The position numbers were made by a program, and so were the translations under genes. This document shows, one piece after another, positions 1-7,799 of a stretch of DNA of 64,000 nucleotides. This stretch comes from Hydrocurvibacter sp036169815 (GTDB taxonomy: Bacteria; Campylobacterota; Campylobacteria; Campylobacterales; Sulfurimonadaceae). The notes beneath the pieces were generated by a model. It saw only the letters and a program-made list of their open reading frames with translations, was not told the origin of the DNA and searched no databases. Each line of letters opens with the position of its first letter. The stretch's first letter is position 1. The stretch is taken from the NCBI GenBank assembly GCA_036169815.1, contig JAVHOA010000120.1:1-64000 (forward strand). The letters are read 5' to 3'.

Positions 1-55
1 AAAGAGCATACATAAAAGGGTATCTTGCATCAAAATATCTTTTGGTTAACATAAT

Positions 56-67
56 TTATCTAAAGTA
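56..67 (+). repeat. Left outer inverted repeat of the recombinase element
   Basis: TTATCTAAAGTA is perfectly inverted at 4791-4802. It sits directly inside the left copy of the direct repeat TAACATAAT (47-55), which is the layout expected for a transposon end next to a target duplication. Confidence 0.65.
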
Positions 68-72
68 CTTAA

Positions 73-85
73 TTGTCCACTATAT
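73..85 (+). repeat. Inner inverted repeat, left copy
   Basis: TTGTCCACTATAT lies between the left end and the stop codon of the small gene at 94. Its exact inverse is at 4693-4705, just upstream of the first recombinase start. The two copies bracket the coding region precisely but lie at different distances from the ends (17 and about 97 bp), so this looks like a recombinase or regulator binding site rather than the terminus. Confidence 0.6.
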
Positions 86-93
86 AAATTTCA

Positions 94-444
94 TTATTTT
101 AGCATCATTCGCATTGCCACAATTTGATCCATTAGTTTGTTATTAATATCGCGTAAACGCTTATTTTCTTCTTTTAAATCATCTACTAAATTATTCTTAT
201 TTTTTATTTCTGTGCGATGGATGGTAGAACTTATTTTTGATTCGATAGGAGCTATTTCTTCAAAAAGCTCTTTGTAATTGGCGTAAATATTAGCTCTACT
301 AACACCGGATAGGGCTGCGACTTTGGTGATAGATATTTTATCATTCGATGAACGCAATTTTTCAATAGCGTCTTCAATTTTTTGACCTGTTTCTATTTTT
401 TGTTCAATTTTATATTGTTTAAGTGCATCGCCTGCATTTGCCAT
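94..444 (-). CDS. TnpC-like transposition accessory protein (DUF6262-type)
   Basis: This 116-aa protein has a helix-turn-helix-like stretch at about residues 37-60 (ITKVAALSGVSRANIY). A charged coiled coil follows at about 85-116 (repeated KEENKRLRDINNKL). This layout matches the small TnpC proteins encoded last in Tn554-type transposons, which influence transposition frequency and orientation. Its ATG lies one base after the stop of the recombinase at 446-2095, so it is the last gene of the same transcript. A role as a DNA-binding helper of the recombinases is inferred from family and position. No catalytic motif is visible. Confidence 0.65.
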   Translation of the reverse strand: MANAGDALKQYKIEQKIETGQKIEDAIEKLRSSNDKISITKVAALSGVSRANIYANYKELFEEIAPIESKISSTIHRTEIKNKNNLVDDLKEENKRLRDINNKLMDQIVAMRMMLK

Positions 445-445
445 A

Positions 446-2095
446 TTAGCTCCTACTTTTTATTTTTTCTACAATCTTATGTAGTTTTTGAAGATGAAAT
501 TTAGCCTTTTTTTCTTCAACAATCTGTCCCGTTTTTTGACACTGATGAACGTGTTGGCTTAGAATACTTATCTCATTTTCAAAGCTTGGTAAAAAAGTTT
601 CATTTGTGACGAAATCGCTGCAGTTTGCTATATAGCAACTTTGTACACCTAAATGAGGACAATGACCGCGCTTAAAATCATACAAACATAAGCCAAAAGG
701 TAGAGGATTAATACCAAATAACTTGGAAATTCTTTCTACTGCCTCGCTTAAATCATCAACAATTTTTACGTCACTAATTTTCTTTTTAAATTCGATACCC
801 TCTTTTCCTTGTGTATAGATATTATCTGCTTCTACCATACCCTGAAGATAGCTTTTTTTCAAATCTTTTTTTGTTAGGTTAACATAGTGCATCGTCATTT
901 CAATCGATAAGTGTTTAAAGTGCGTCTGAACTACGCTTGGATTAACATTTTTTTCTGCAACAGCTATTTTTGCAAAAGTATGTCTAAAGCAGTGTGATGA
1001 TATATTAATCGAATTATTTTTTGAATTTATAAATGTTGCTGGGAGATTATTTCTCTCTAAGAAAGGTCTTAGAACATAGGTATTCCATTTTCCAGATTCT
1101 AATGGAGTGGGCTTATATCGTTGAGGCCCATTATTCTCAGTCGAATTTTTTCGTTTTTGAGAGAGAACATAAAAGAGATAGTTCTTTTCATCAGCTTCTT
1201 TTCGCAGTGGCTCTGTTAGTATATCAAGATCTAATATGAGATTATAGATTGATTCTGGAATGAGAATTTTATGCAGTGTTGCTTCACGTTCAGTTTTTTC
1301 AATTTCTGTATTGAGCCAGCATTTATTTTGAGAGTCTTTTTCTACACATCTGATTTTCAAATAGAGCACTTCGGATATTCTCAAGCCAGTATAGGCTTGT
1401 ATTAAGATGCCAAATTTAGCGTTATTGACCCTAAATAAATCTTTGCTTTGCCCACCTTTGATATATTCTATAATATTAGGTTCATCCCAAGCTTTTTGCA
1501 AGATTTGTTTCCATAACGTTAATGGAATACTACGATCTTCTGGCCCAAATTGTCTTATTTCACGTCCCTGCTTATTTGTACCCCACCAATCCCATAAAGA
1601 AGTTTCTAATATAATAACTTCCTTGGATAAAAAAGGAAACTCCATAGCTTGACCAACGTTAATGACTTGTAATAATGTATTTGAAATGTGAGCCAAACCA
1701 TTTATCGATTTATCACTTTTGAGAAAAAATCTTTTCAGCCATATATTAAATTCCATGAAATAATGAGTATCAATTTGTTCTAATGAAGTCAACCCATAAA
1801 ATTTCATGAAGTCTATAATCTTACCAGCTAATCCACTGTATTCATAAGCAACACTTTGTGGTTTTACTTGCCCTAAGCGTATGTAGCAATACCGCTTTAT
1901 GGGCTCAATAATATTTGGAAAATCTTCAAGTAATTGAAAGTTCAATCTTCCCATGGAGAATACGCCAGCTCTTTTGTTATGAAACAATGGCGTTAAATCC
2001 CAAATATTGTCTATAAAGTGACTATTTCCAACAACATTAAAATTCCATTTATCTAAAGGTGCTTTCGGAATAGGAAAAGATATTGCTGTATTCAT
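446..2095 (-). CDS. Tyrosine recombinase C of the element (TnpB-like, with Cys-rich tail)
   Basis: This 549-aa tyrosine recombinase carries the catalytic signatures in order: the first Arg in YTGLRISEVLYLK (about residue 236), the H-x-x-R box SSHCFRHTFAK (about 370), and the His and nucleophile Tyr in HFKHLSIEMTMHYVNL (about 391-406). After the catalytic domain there is a cysteine cluster, CX8CX7CX4C, at about residues 470-492, followed by FVTNETFLPSF. The same design occurs in the preceding recombinase and in Tn554 TnpB-type proteins, and may bind zinc. Its start ATG overlaps the upstream stop by 4 bp (ATGA), which indicates translational coupling. It is the longest of the three recombinases. 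Confidence 0.85.
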   Translation of the reverse strand: MNTAISFPIPKAPLDKWNFNVVGNSHFIDNIWDLTPLFHNKRAGVFSMGRLNFQLLEDFPNIIEPIKRYCYIRLGQVKPQSVAYEYSGLAGKIIDFMKFYGLTSLEQIDTHYFMEFNIWLKRFFLKSDKSINGLAHISNTLLQVINVGQAMEFPFLSKEVIILETSLWDWWGTNKQGREIRQFGPEDRSIPLTLWKQILQKAWDEPNIIEYIKGGQSKDLFRVNNAKFGILIQAYTGLRISEVLYLKIRCVEKDSQNKCWLNTEIEKTEREATLHKILIPESIYNLILDLDILTEPLRKEADEKNYLFYVLSQKRKNSTENNGPQRYKPTPLESGKWNTYVLRPFLERNNLPATFINSKNNSINISSHCFRHTFAKIAVAEKNVNPSVVQTHFKHLSIEMTMHYVNLTKKDLKKSYLQGMVEADNIYTQGKEGIEFKKKISDVKIVDDLSEAVERISKLFGINPLPFGLCLYDFKRGHCPHLGVQSCYIANCSDFVTNETFLPSFENEISILSQHVHQCQKTGQIVEEKKAKFHLQKLHKIVEKIKSRS

Positions 2096-3459
2096 TGTAT
2101 TTCACCAAACTTTTCAAGTTTCTCAATAAGCATTTCAATGAGGTCTTTTTCGAATTCAAGATGCTGAATGATATTTGATTCATATATACTTTTTACTTCA
2201 ATATCTTGTTCTTTTTCTTTAACTAAATTCTTAAAATAGGGTAGAAAATCAGGAGTCGTTACCATTTTTGAACAACCGTAACAGTTTCCTCTTTTTTGGA
2301 AAGTATCACACATATAATCTGTGTCCATTGCCATTGCCTTATTGGTGCAATAACCATCCGATAGACGTAATACACTATTAAAATTGAAATCTTTCTGCAT
2401 AATTTCAATCTCTTGAGTATTTGCAAGTATTTGCATATGCTCAAGGGTACTAGTTATCTGATTAATATAATCTTCATCTTTTGTTTTGACATAGTAGTGA
2501 AGAGTTGTTCTTTTATACTTGTGATTTAAAATCGATTGCGTAGTCTCTATAGGTGTGCCGCTACTTTGCAAATTGGTAGCAAGAGTTCTGCGGAACATAT
2601 GTGAGCTTATTTTAATCAAGCGACCACTGTCATCAGTTATATTGTTCTCTTTGACAAATTTATCGAGTCTTGCCTTTTGATATGATTCAAGCATTGCGAT
2701 TGTACCATCAGATTTTAAGTGCAAAAAGATGCTATTTATTTTACTTATTTGTCTATATGCGTCAGTGTGACGGATTAAAGTAGATATTGCTCTTGTAACA
2801 GGTGCTGCAATTGCTGGGATAGTGACACTCTCGTTTTGTTTATGATCAATGTAATGTAAATCATACTTTCCATCTTTGTCACTCATCAACAAGCAATCAT
2901 CTTTTAGAGAAACAATATCAGAAGAACGTAATCCATAATAGAATGAAATTAATATGTAAGCTTTTGTGTAAATATCCACTTCATCTTTAATGGCTATTCT
3001 TATTTGTTTGAGCACTTTATCAGAAAAATAAGCTGTTTTAACATTATCGTTATTACGTTTAAAATGAGACTTCATAAAAATATTAAAAGGTGGTGCTTCA
3101 TTGGGATAGTATTCATAAAGCCATCGGCTAAAATTCTTAAAAAATGTATAGACAAGACGCTGTGAGCTTTGTGATAACAAAGCACCTGTTTTTGTAGTTG
3201 TTGTTTTTAAAAAGGCATAAAACTCTTGCAATGATGCGTATGAGAATGAGGACAAGTCAGAAATATTTTTCATTATTAAAAAGTCAAACAGATAATGGAT
3301 CATTTTTACTTCTGTATATAATGATGACTCTGTTTTTGATTTCAGTTCTTTGCTTTGCTTGATATATTCAAAGTGTCTATTAGCAATATTTACTGGCTTA
3401 AATGTTGAATAGTCGGATATCTTCACCATATTATTAACCATCAAGGAAATCTTACTCAT
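2092..3459 (-). CDS. Tyrosine recombinase B of the element (Cys-rich tail)
   Basis: This recombinase has 455 aa with the start at 3459: the ATG sits inside ATGAGTAA, overlapping the upstream stop by 8 bp, with GGA nine bases upstream. A longer reading to 3564 is open but would overlap the upstream gene by more than 100 bp. Catalytic motifs are visible: YYGLRSSDIVSL (Arg), SSHMFRRTLATNL (H-x-x-R), NHKYKRTTLHYYV (His and Tyr nucleophile). A cysteine cluster CX12CX8CX2C follows in the C-terminal part, then TTPDFLPYF, mirroring the tail of the next recombinase. Together with its neighbours it should catalyse strand exchange at the element ends. The division of labour among the three is unknown. 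Confidence 0.85.
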   Translation of the reverse strand: MSKISLMVNNMVKISDYSTFKPVNIANRHFEYIKQSKELKSKTESSLYTEVKMIHYLFDFLIMKNISDLSSFSYASLQEFYAFLKTTTTKTGALLSQSSQRLVYTFFKNFSRWLYEYYPNEAPPFNIFMKSHFKRNNDNVKTAYFSDKVLKQIRIAIKDEVDIYTKAYILISFYYGLRSSDIVSLKDDCLLMSDKDGKYDLHYIDHKQNESVTIPAIAAPVTRAISTLIRHTDAYRQISKINSIFLHLKSDGTIAMLESYQKARLDKFVKENNITDDSGRLIKISSHMFRRTLATNLQSSGTPIETTQSILNHKYKRTTLHYYVKTKDEDYINQITSTLEHMQILANTQEIEIMQKDFNFNSVLRLSDGYCTNKAMAMDTDYMCDTFQKRGNCYGCSKMVTTPDFLPYFKNLVKEKEQDIEVKSIYESNIIQHLEFEKDLIEMLIEKLEKFGEIQ

Positions 3460-4675
3460 TTTCAATTCCATAACTTGCATAAAAAGGGATAAGTTCTTCC
3501 ACGATTTGTTCTTTATTTGCAATCTGAATATAAATATCAGTAGATGCAATATGAGTATGTCCAAGTAGCTTTCTTAGCTTATCGATGCCTATTTTATTTC
3601 TTGCGAGTGTAGTTGCATAGGTATGACGAAAATCGTGTGGTGTAAAGTAAATTCCAGTCTCTTTTCCGATTTTGCGGCATCTATCCCATACAGCCTGATA
3701 ACTGAGCGGTTCACCTAAATTATTATGAAATTCAGAGATAAAAAGGTATTCATGATCCATCTCTTGTTTTTCATAAATTTTTAGCCATACTCGCTCATAA
3801 TAATCAGACAACTTATTCATTAGTTGTGTAGGGATAAACAGATCTCGTATTCCTGTTTTTTGTTGACGGTAGCGGCTTCCTTTTTGAAAATCATCATTAT
3901 TTGGTTTCATACGTATTTCTTGTACACCAGATATATTTTGAGAAACACCAATAGATTGAATATCAAGGCTAAGGGCTTCTCCTATTCTAATTCCCGTAAA
4001 AAGGAGAAGTTCAAAGAGTAATCGGTCACGTTCCATCTTACAAGCATTCAGTATAGTTTCAATCTGATCTTTTGAAAGAACTCGAATGCCGCGATTAAAT
4101 TCTTTGATTTTAAATGTGCTCTTCTGCACCATACCATTCTGAGTATGTTGATAAAAGGTTTTGTTCTGACGGGTAGGGCGTTTAATAGTCACATATCCAT
4201 AGATGAAAGGGTTATTTATTGCATTTACAGCTTCGTGATACTTGTAAAAATCTCTTATTGTAGAAACGATTCTATTGACTGATTTTGCGGTACGTTTACT
4301 TGGTACATTTAATTGCATTAAATCTTTGTTTTGATCTGGAAGCATAAGCCAAGCTATGAAGTCATTGATATTTTTATGGGTAAGGGTAGAATACGATAAT
4401 TTATATTGATCAAGAAAATCATAAAATAGTTTTAGATCAGAGCCTTTAGTAGCAATAGTATTAAAGGCAAGTCTTTTAGCTTGAAGTCTGTTTTGTAAAA
4501 ACTCCCATACTTCATCAATAATCTTCCAATCATTATCGAACAAACATACGTAGTGATCTATAAGGATAAAATCTCTATTTGGCTTTAATGTATTTATATC
4601 TGAATAAAATATCTCAATATCATTATTTAGATTTAATTGTGCTCCAAAGCGTTGTTCATTAACTCTTAAATACAT
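3452..4675 (-). CDS. Tyrosine recombinase A of the element (TnpA-like, XerC/D-type)
   Basis: This 407-aa recombinase starts at the ATG at 4675, which has AGAGAGGA seven bases upstream. A TTG ten codons earlier lies inside the inner inverted repeat and is an unlikely start. The protein has a SAM-like N-terminal domain (about 80-180) and a catalytic domain with TGIRIGEALSL (Arg), TGIRDLFIP (beta-hairpin Lys region), PHDFRHTYATTLA (H-x-x-R-H) and LGHTHIASTDIYIQ (His and Tyr). It lacks the cysteine tail of the other two. It is the first gene of the four-gene operon, and its stop overlaps the start of recombinase B. Confidence 0.85.
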   Translation of the reverse strand: MYLRVNEQRFGAQLNLNNDIEIFYSDINTLKPNRDFILIDHYVCLFDNDWKIIDEVWEFLQNRLQAKRLAFNTIATKGSDLKLFYDFLDQYKLSYSTLTHKNINDFIAWLMLPDQNKDLMQLNVPSKRTAKSVNRIVSTIRDFYKYHEAVNAINNPFIYGYVTIKRPTRQNKTFYQHTQNGMVQKSTFKIKEFNRGIRVLSKDQIETILNACKMERDRLLFELLLFTGIRIGEALSLDIQSIGVSQNISGVQEIRMKPNNDDFQKGSRYRQQKTGIRDLFIPTQLMNKLSDYYERVWLKIYEKQEMDHEYLFISEFHNNLGEPLSYQAVWDRCRKIGKETGIYFTPHDFRHTYATTLARNKIGIDKLRKLLGHTHIASTDIYIQIANKEQIVEELIPFYASYGIENE

Positions 4676-4692
4676 AAAATTATCCTCTCTCA

Positions 4693-4705
4693 ATATAGTG
4701 GACAA
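4693..4705 (-). repeat. Inner inverted repeat, right copy
   Basis: ATATAGTGGACAA is the exact reverse complement of 73-85. On the minus strand it ends about 9 bases before the AGAGAGGA ribosome binding site of the recombinase at 3452-4675, a position suited to autoregulation by a recombinase binding its own leader. Confidence 0.6.
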
Positions 4706-4790
4706 ATTGAGATCTTATATAATAGACTGTCTATGATATATTATATACATATATACAATACTTTGTCAATGATAGACATTAATATTATAT

Positions 4791-4802
4791 TACTTTAGAT
4801 AA
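4791..4802 (-). repeat. Right outer inverted repeat of the recombinase element
   Basis: TACTTTAGATAA is the exact reverse complement of 56-67. The direct repeat TAACATAAT follows at 4800-4808 and shares three bases with it, so the exact cut point is ambiguous by up to 3 bp. Confidence 0.65.
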
Positions 4803-4855
4803 CATAATGTAAATTCTCTTGAAAAAATAGTTGTAAAAGAAGGCCTCAAAAAGGC

Positions 4856-4887
4856 TTACATGTAAAGAAAAAAAGGCTTACATGTAA
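4856..4887. repeat. Tandem pair of the TTACATGTAA palindrome downstream of rnpB
   Basis: Two copies (4856-4865 and 4878-4887) sit in a repeated unit, aaaggcttacatgtaaaga. On the rnpB strand each palindrome is followed by a run of T, so the pair resembles a double intrinsic terminator for rnpB. Confidence 0.8.
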
Positions 4888-4896
4888 AGAAAAAAT

Positions 4897-5217
4897 TAGG
4901 TACAACGGTAAGCTGGGTTCTGTTATAGTGATATTAATCTACTTTGATCTTTACAGATCAACTCTAGCGAAACAGTAGCAATGTAAGACGCTAACCATCT
5001 GTTTCTTGCTACCAGGTTGGGTTTACAAGCTACTTATATTACTATAAATACTGGTGGTCTCTTACACCGCCGTTTCACCCTTACCATCAAAGATGGCGGT
5101 TTATTTTCTGTTGCACTTTCCCTCGTATTACTACGGCCATTCGTTAAATGGAACCCTGTCTTACGGTAGCCCAGACTTTCCTCTTGAAAAAATTCAAGCA
5201 TCAACTTGTTGTACCTG
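4897..5217 (-). ncRNA. rnpB: RNase P RNA (bacterial class A)
   Basis: Read on the minus strand, the conserved blocks are present in order: GAGGAAAGTCTGGGCT near the 5' end, AGACAGGGT, AGTGCAACAGAAAATAAACC, GGTAAGGGTGAAACGG, AAGAGACCACC, and near the 3' end AACAGAACCCAGCTTACC. Helix P1 closes between GGTACAAC (5', at 5208-5215) and GTTGTACC (3', at 4899-4906), which sets the ends. The RNA is the catalytic subunit that matures tRNA 5' ends. On its strand a T-rich tract follows directly, then two copies of TTACATGTAA. It is intact despite the transposon end about 90 bp away. Confidence 0.95.
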
Positions 5218-5267
5218 CGATATGGTAACCAAAGAGAGCTAAGATTTTGATTTGATAGAGATTTTTT

Positions 5268-6587
5268 TTAAGATCGAAACGCTTCAATAGCTTTTTTCGC
5301 GGCTTCTTTGTGCACAACACAAGGCTTTGGATAATTTTTTAAACTTGCCTCTAGAAGATAGGCTTCATTATGCAAATCTTTTGCGCTTACATGTAAGAGT
5401 TGCGGAAGCCATTTTTTGATGTATATGGCATCTTTATCAAATTTTTTTGCTTGTAAATAGGGATTAAAAACTCTAAAATAGGGTTGAGGATCCACTCCTG
5501 TTCCAGCGCTCCATTGCCATGAAAGTATGTTAGAAGCCGCATCATAATCGAGCAGGTACAAACGAAAAAACTGCTCACCCCATTGCCAAGGAAGTAAGAG
5601 GTCTTTTGTAAAAAAAGAAGCAACAATCATCCGCACGCGGTTGTGCATTTTACCTGTTTGTAGTAGTTCATTGATTCCTGCATCAACGATCGGCACGCCT
5701 GTTTTTGCTTCACAAAAAAGCGCAAATTTAGCTTCATCTTCTACACCATTGAAACTATAAGTAAAGTTTTTTTCTGCAAGAGAAGGAAAATAGTAGAGTA
5801 AAGAGGCATAAAACTCACGAAAAACGAGCTGTCTAAAAAATGGCTCGGTATCGATTCCCTCTTTTTTCCTGTGTACAAGCCAACGCAAAAGCTGTTTAAT
5901 ACCCAAGGTGCCAAAACGTAGATGCACGCTAAGGGCGGAGGTGTCAGTCGTTGCAATGGTGTCACGATCACTTTGATATTGCCTTACATGTAAGGCAAAT
6001 TTATCTAAAAGTGTCTCAAGTCGCTCTACTCCATGTGCTTGATATTGAAAGCCGATATCCTCTAAAGAAAGTGTGTTATATGAAAATGGAATCAGGCTAT
6101 TTTGCGCACTAAACTCACTTTTTGCTAAGTGTGAAGAGGAAAAAATTGTTTTAGATTTCTTGTAAAATGGGGTAAAAACTCTGTAAGGTGAGCCATCATC
6201 TTTTAAAATCTCATCAGGTTGAAAAATGTAGGTTCCATACAGATACTCAAACTCTACAAGGCGTGAGATTTCAAGATCTCTTTGTCGTGCATAGGCATCA
6301 TAATCTCCGCATGCCACGATTTTATCAATGGATGTAGTCTTTAAAAGAGAGCTGATAATCTCTGTAGGTTTGCCATAAAATAGGGCTAGGTTAAGCCCTT
6401 TTGCTTGCAAATCTACTTTGAGTTTACACACTGCTTCATAGATAAAACTTACACGTCTGTCGTCACAAGGAAGATTTTTGAGGATATTTTCATCAAAGAT
6501 AAAAATAGGCAGAAGTTCACCCTTACATGTAAGCAACATATTATCTTCTACACGAAGATCACGCCGAAACCAGAGGATTTTTGTCAT
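5268..6587 (-). CDS. phrB: Deoxyribodipyrimidine photolyase (cryptochrome/photolyase family)
   Basis: This 439-aa flavoprotein should split cyclobutane pyrimidine dimers using light. The N-terminal alpha/beta domain begins TKILWFRRDLRVEDN, the typical start of class I photolyases. The C-terminal FAD domain contains the conserved run around HNRVRMIVASFFTKDLLLPWQWGE (split here: HNRVRMIVASFF then TKDLLLPWQWGE) and the WQWSAGTGVDPQPYFRVFNP block that holds the flavin and dimer-binding residues. Its start overlaps the stop of the RudS-like gene upstream by 4 bp (ATGA). It carries three TTACATGTAA palindromes, read as LHVS, LHVR and LTCK. Confidence 0.93.
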   Translation of the reverse strand: MTKILWFRRDLRVEDNMLLTCKGELLPIFIFDENILKNLPCDDRRVSFIYEAVCKLKVDLQAKGLNLALFYGKPTEIISSLLKTTSIDKIVACGDYDAYARQRDLEISRLVEFEYLYGTYIFQPDEILKDDGSPYRVFTPFYKKSKTIFSSSHLAKSEFSAQNSLIPFSYNTLSLEDIGFQYQAHGVERLETLLDKFALHVRQYQSDRDTIATTDTSALSVHLRFGTLGIKQLLRWLVHRKKEGIDTEPFFRQLVFREFYASLLYYFPSLAEKNFTYSFNGVEDEAKFALFCEAKTGVPIVDAGINELLQTGKMHNRVRMIVASFFTKDLLLPWQWGEQFFRLYLLDYDAASNILSWQWSAGTGVDPQPYFRVFNPYLQAKKFDKDAIYIKKWLPQLLHVSAKDLHNEAYLLEASLKNYPKPCVVHKEAAKKAIEAFRS

Positions 6588-7531
6588 TTTGAACCATGCA
6601 GGCTTGAGCGCAAAGCCAACTCTTTAGGATAGGGAGCTAAAAATGTTTGCTCTAACAAATAGCTTGTGTTATATTTTTTTGCATAAAGGTTGATGGTACT
6701 CAGGGGAACGATAAGCGGTACAATTGCTTGCATGTACTCCTCGATTTGCGTATGGAGCATCTCTTTTTCCACTTTTAAGAGCTCTTTTTTAAAAAATCCT
6801 GCCATATGTTCAAGCACATTTTTATCTCGTTTGCGTGAGCTTTTTTTTGCGATGGCAGTTTTAAATTTCTCTTCATAAGAGAGCAGAATTTCATTAAAAG
6901 AAAAAGATTCGTGATTACCCACAATTTTACCGAGTTCACGATAGAGCTTTTCATCTTTGGCTTGCAACATAAACTTGTTTTTTGTATGAAACTCTACAAG
7001 TTTTTTCATATTCGGAGCATTTTTTTTGAGATTTTCAAAAGATTTATATGCAAATATTTGCATAATAAAATTTTCTCTTAACCAATCATCCACAAGCCTG
7101 CCCTCCTCTTCCATGGGGAGATGAGGAAATTGTTTACGACAAAGGGAGACAAAAATTCCATCGCTCTTTCCCTCAGAAAATCCATTTGGCAGATAGGTTT
7201 TCGAACTTCCAAGCCCGCAACTTGGAGATTTTGACTTAAAAATAATGCCACAAAGATCTTCACTTGCAATCTTCTGGAGTTCTTGATTTGAAAATCCAAG
7301 CAGATGCTCTGTCAAATCTGCTCCATCTTTGTTGGAAATAATATGGTTTTGCTCACCATCTCGCACCATTCGTATGGATGGACGCGGCGTTCCAAACGCT
7401 AGCGCTTCTGGACAAAAAGGGACATATGAACAATAAGCAGAAAGCTGATCTGTGATGAAACGATCTCTTTTATGCCCACCGTCATAGCGCACTTTTTCAC
7501 CAAGCAAACATGCCGAGACTGCTAACTTCAT
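6584..7531 (-). CDS. rudS: DUF523-DUF1722 fusion, RudS-type tRNA 4-thiouridine desulfidase candidate
   Basis: This 315-aa protein joins an N-terminal DUF523 domain to a C-terminal DUF1722 (YbgA-like) domain at about 180-305. DUF523 proteins related to TudS use a [4Fe-4S] cluster on three cysteines to remove sulfur from thiouracil. The matching motifs here are SACLLG (Cys8), CPE (Cys40) and SPSCG (Cys105). The fused form has been reported as RudS, acting on 4-thiouridine in tRNA. It is translated immediately before photolyase (4-bp overlap). E. coli ybgA is likewise next to phr. Thiouridine at tRNA position 8 is a near-UV sensor, so a joint light response is plausible. Substrate is inferred from family. 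Confidence 0.8.
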   Translation of the reverse strand: MKLAVSACLLGEKVRYDGGHKRDRFITDQLSAYCSYVPFCPEALAFGTPRPSIRMVRDGEQNHIISNKDGADLTEHLLGFSNQELQKIASEDLCGIIFKSKSPSCGLGSSKTYLPNGFSEGKSDGIFVSLCRKQFPHLPMEEEGRLVDDWLRENFIMQIFAYKSFENLKKNAPNMKKLVEFHTKNKFMLQAKDEKLYRELGKIVGNHESFSFNEILLSYEEKFKTAIAKKSSRKRDKNVLEHMAGFFKKELLKVEKEMLHTQIEEYMQAIVPLIVPLSTINLYAKKYNTSYLLEQTFLAPYPKELALRSSLHGSK

Positions 7532-7558
7532 AATAATCCTTCAAACTTTAATTAAGTA

Positions 7559-7564
7559 AGTATA
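7559..7564 (-). promoter_or_regulatory. Candidate -10 element of the rudS-phrB operon
   Basis: TATACT on the minus strand lies 28 bases upstream of the rudS ATG in an AT-rich leader. No clear -35 is seen, as is usual for housekeeping promoters in Campylobacterota. Confidence 0.4.
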
Positions 7565-7744
7565 GAATATTCAACGATTTTTTCATACTCTTATTTTGTA
7601 GTTTCATAAGTATCATGTAGGCTTTTGAAGTGATATTTAAGGGTACCTCTAAAGTAAGAGACTAAAATAAGTTATACATACTGTTGTAAGGATAGATAAA
7701 GTATCCTTTTTGAATTTCTATAATTTTATAAAAGGATATTGAAA

Positions 7745-7776
7745 GGGCACGGTACTCTTTGCAAAGCACCCTGCCC
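7745..7776 (-). terminator. Intrinsic terminator of the mdh-oorC operon
   Basis: On the minus strand GGGCAGGGTGCTTTG is followed by CAAAGAGTACCGTGCCC and then TTTC, giving a long GC-rich stem with a few mismatches and a T-rich tail, 24 bases after the oorC stop. The rest of the 7532-7799 gap holds another weak stem (AAGGATA at 7688-7694 with TATCCTT at 7702-7708) and no convincing gene. Confidence 0.7.
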
Positions 7777-7799
7777 ACTTATGTAAAATTTCTACAGAA

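Larger units (their letters stand above)
47..4808 (-). mobile_element. Four-gene tyrosine-recombinase transposon with recognisable ends
   Basis: The segment holds four overlapping minus-strand genes: three tyrosine recombinases (3452-4675, 2092-3459, 446-2095) and a small HTH/coiled-coil protein (94-444). A 12-bp inverted repeat TTATCTAAAGTA lies at 56-67 and, inverted, at 4791-4802. A 9-bp direct repeat TAACATAAT lies at 47-55 and 4800-4808, overlapping the right inverted repeat by 3 bp. No cargo gene is present. Three recombinases in a row recall recombinase-in-trio (RIT) elements. The last small gene recalls TnpC of Tn554-like elements. The right end lies about 90 bp beyond the 3' end of rnpB. 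Boundaries are inferred from the repeats. The left flank has only 46 bp in view, so the empty site cannot be judged here. Confidence 0.75.

Noticed and set aside
3460..3564. N-terminal extension of recombinase B
   Set aside because: It would overlap recombinase A by over 100 bp. The ATG at 3459 has a ribosome site and the typical 8-bp overlap.
7580..7740. Small RNA or riboswitch in the oorC-rudS gap
   Set aside because: Only a weak 7-bp stem and AT-rich sequence are visible. No conserved aptamer pattern was recognised.
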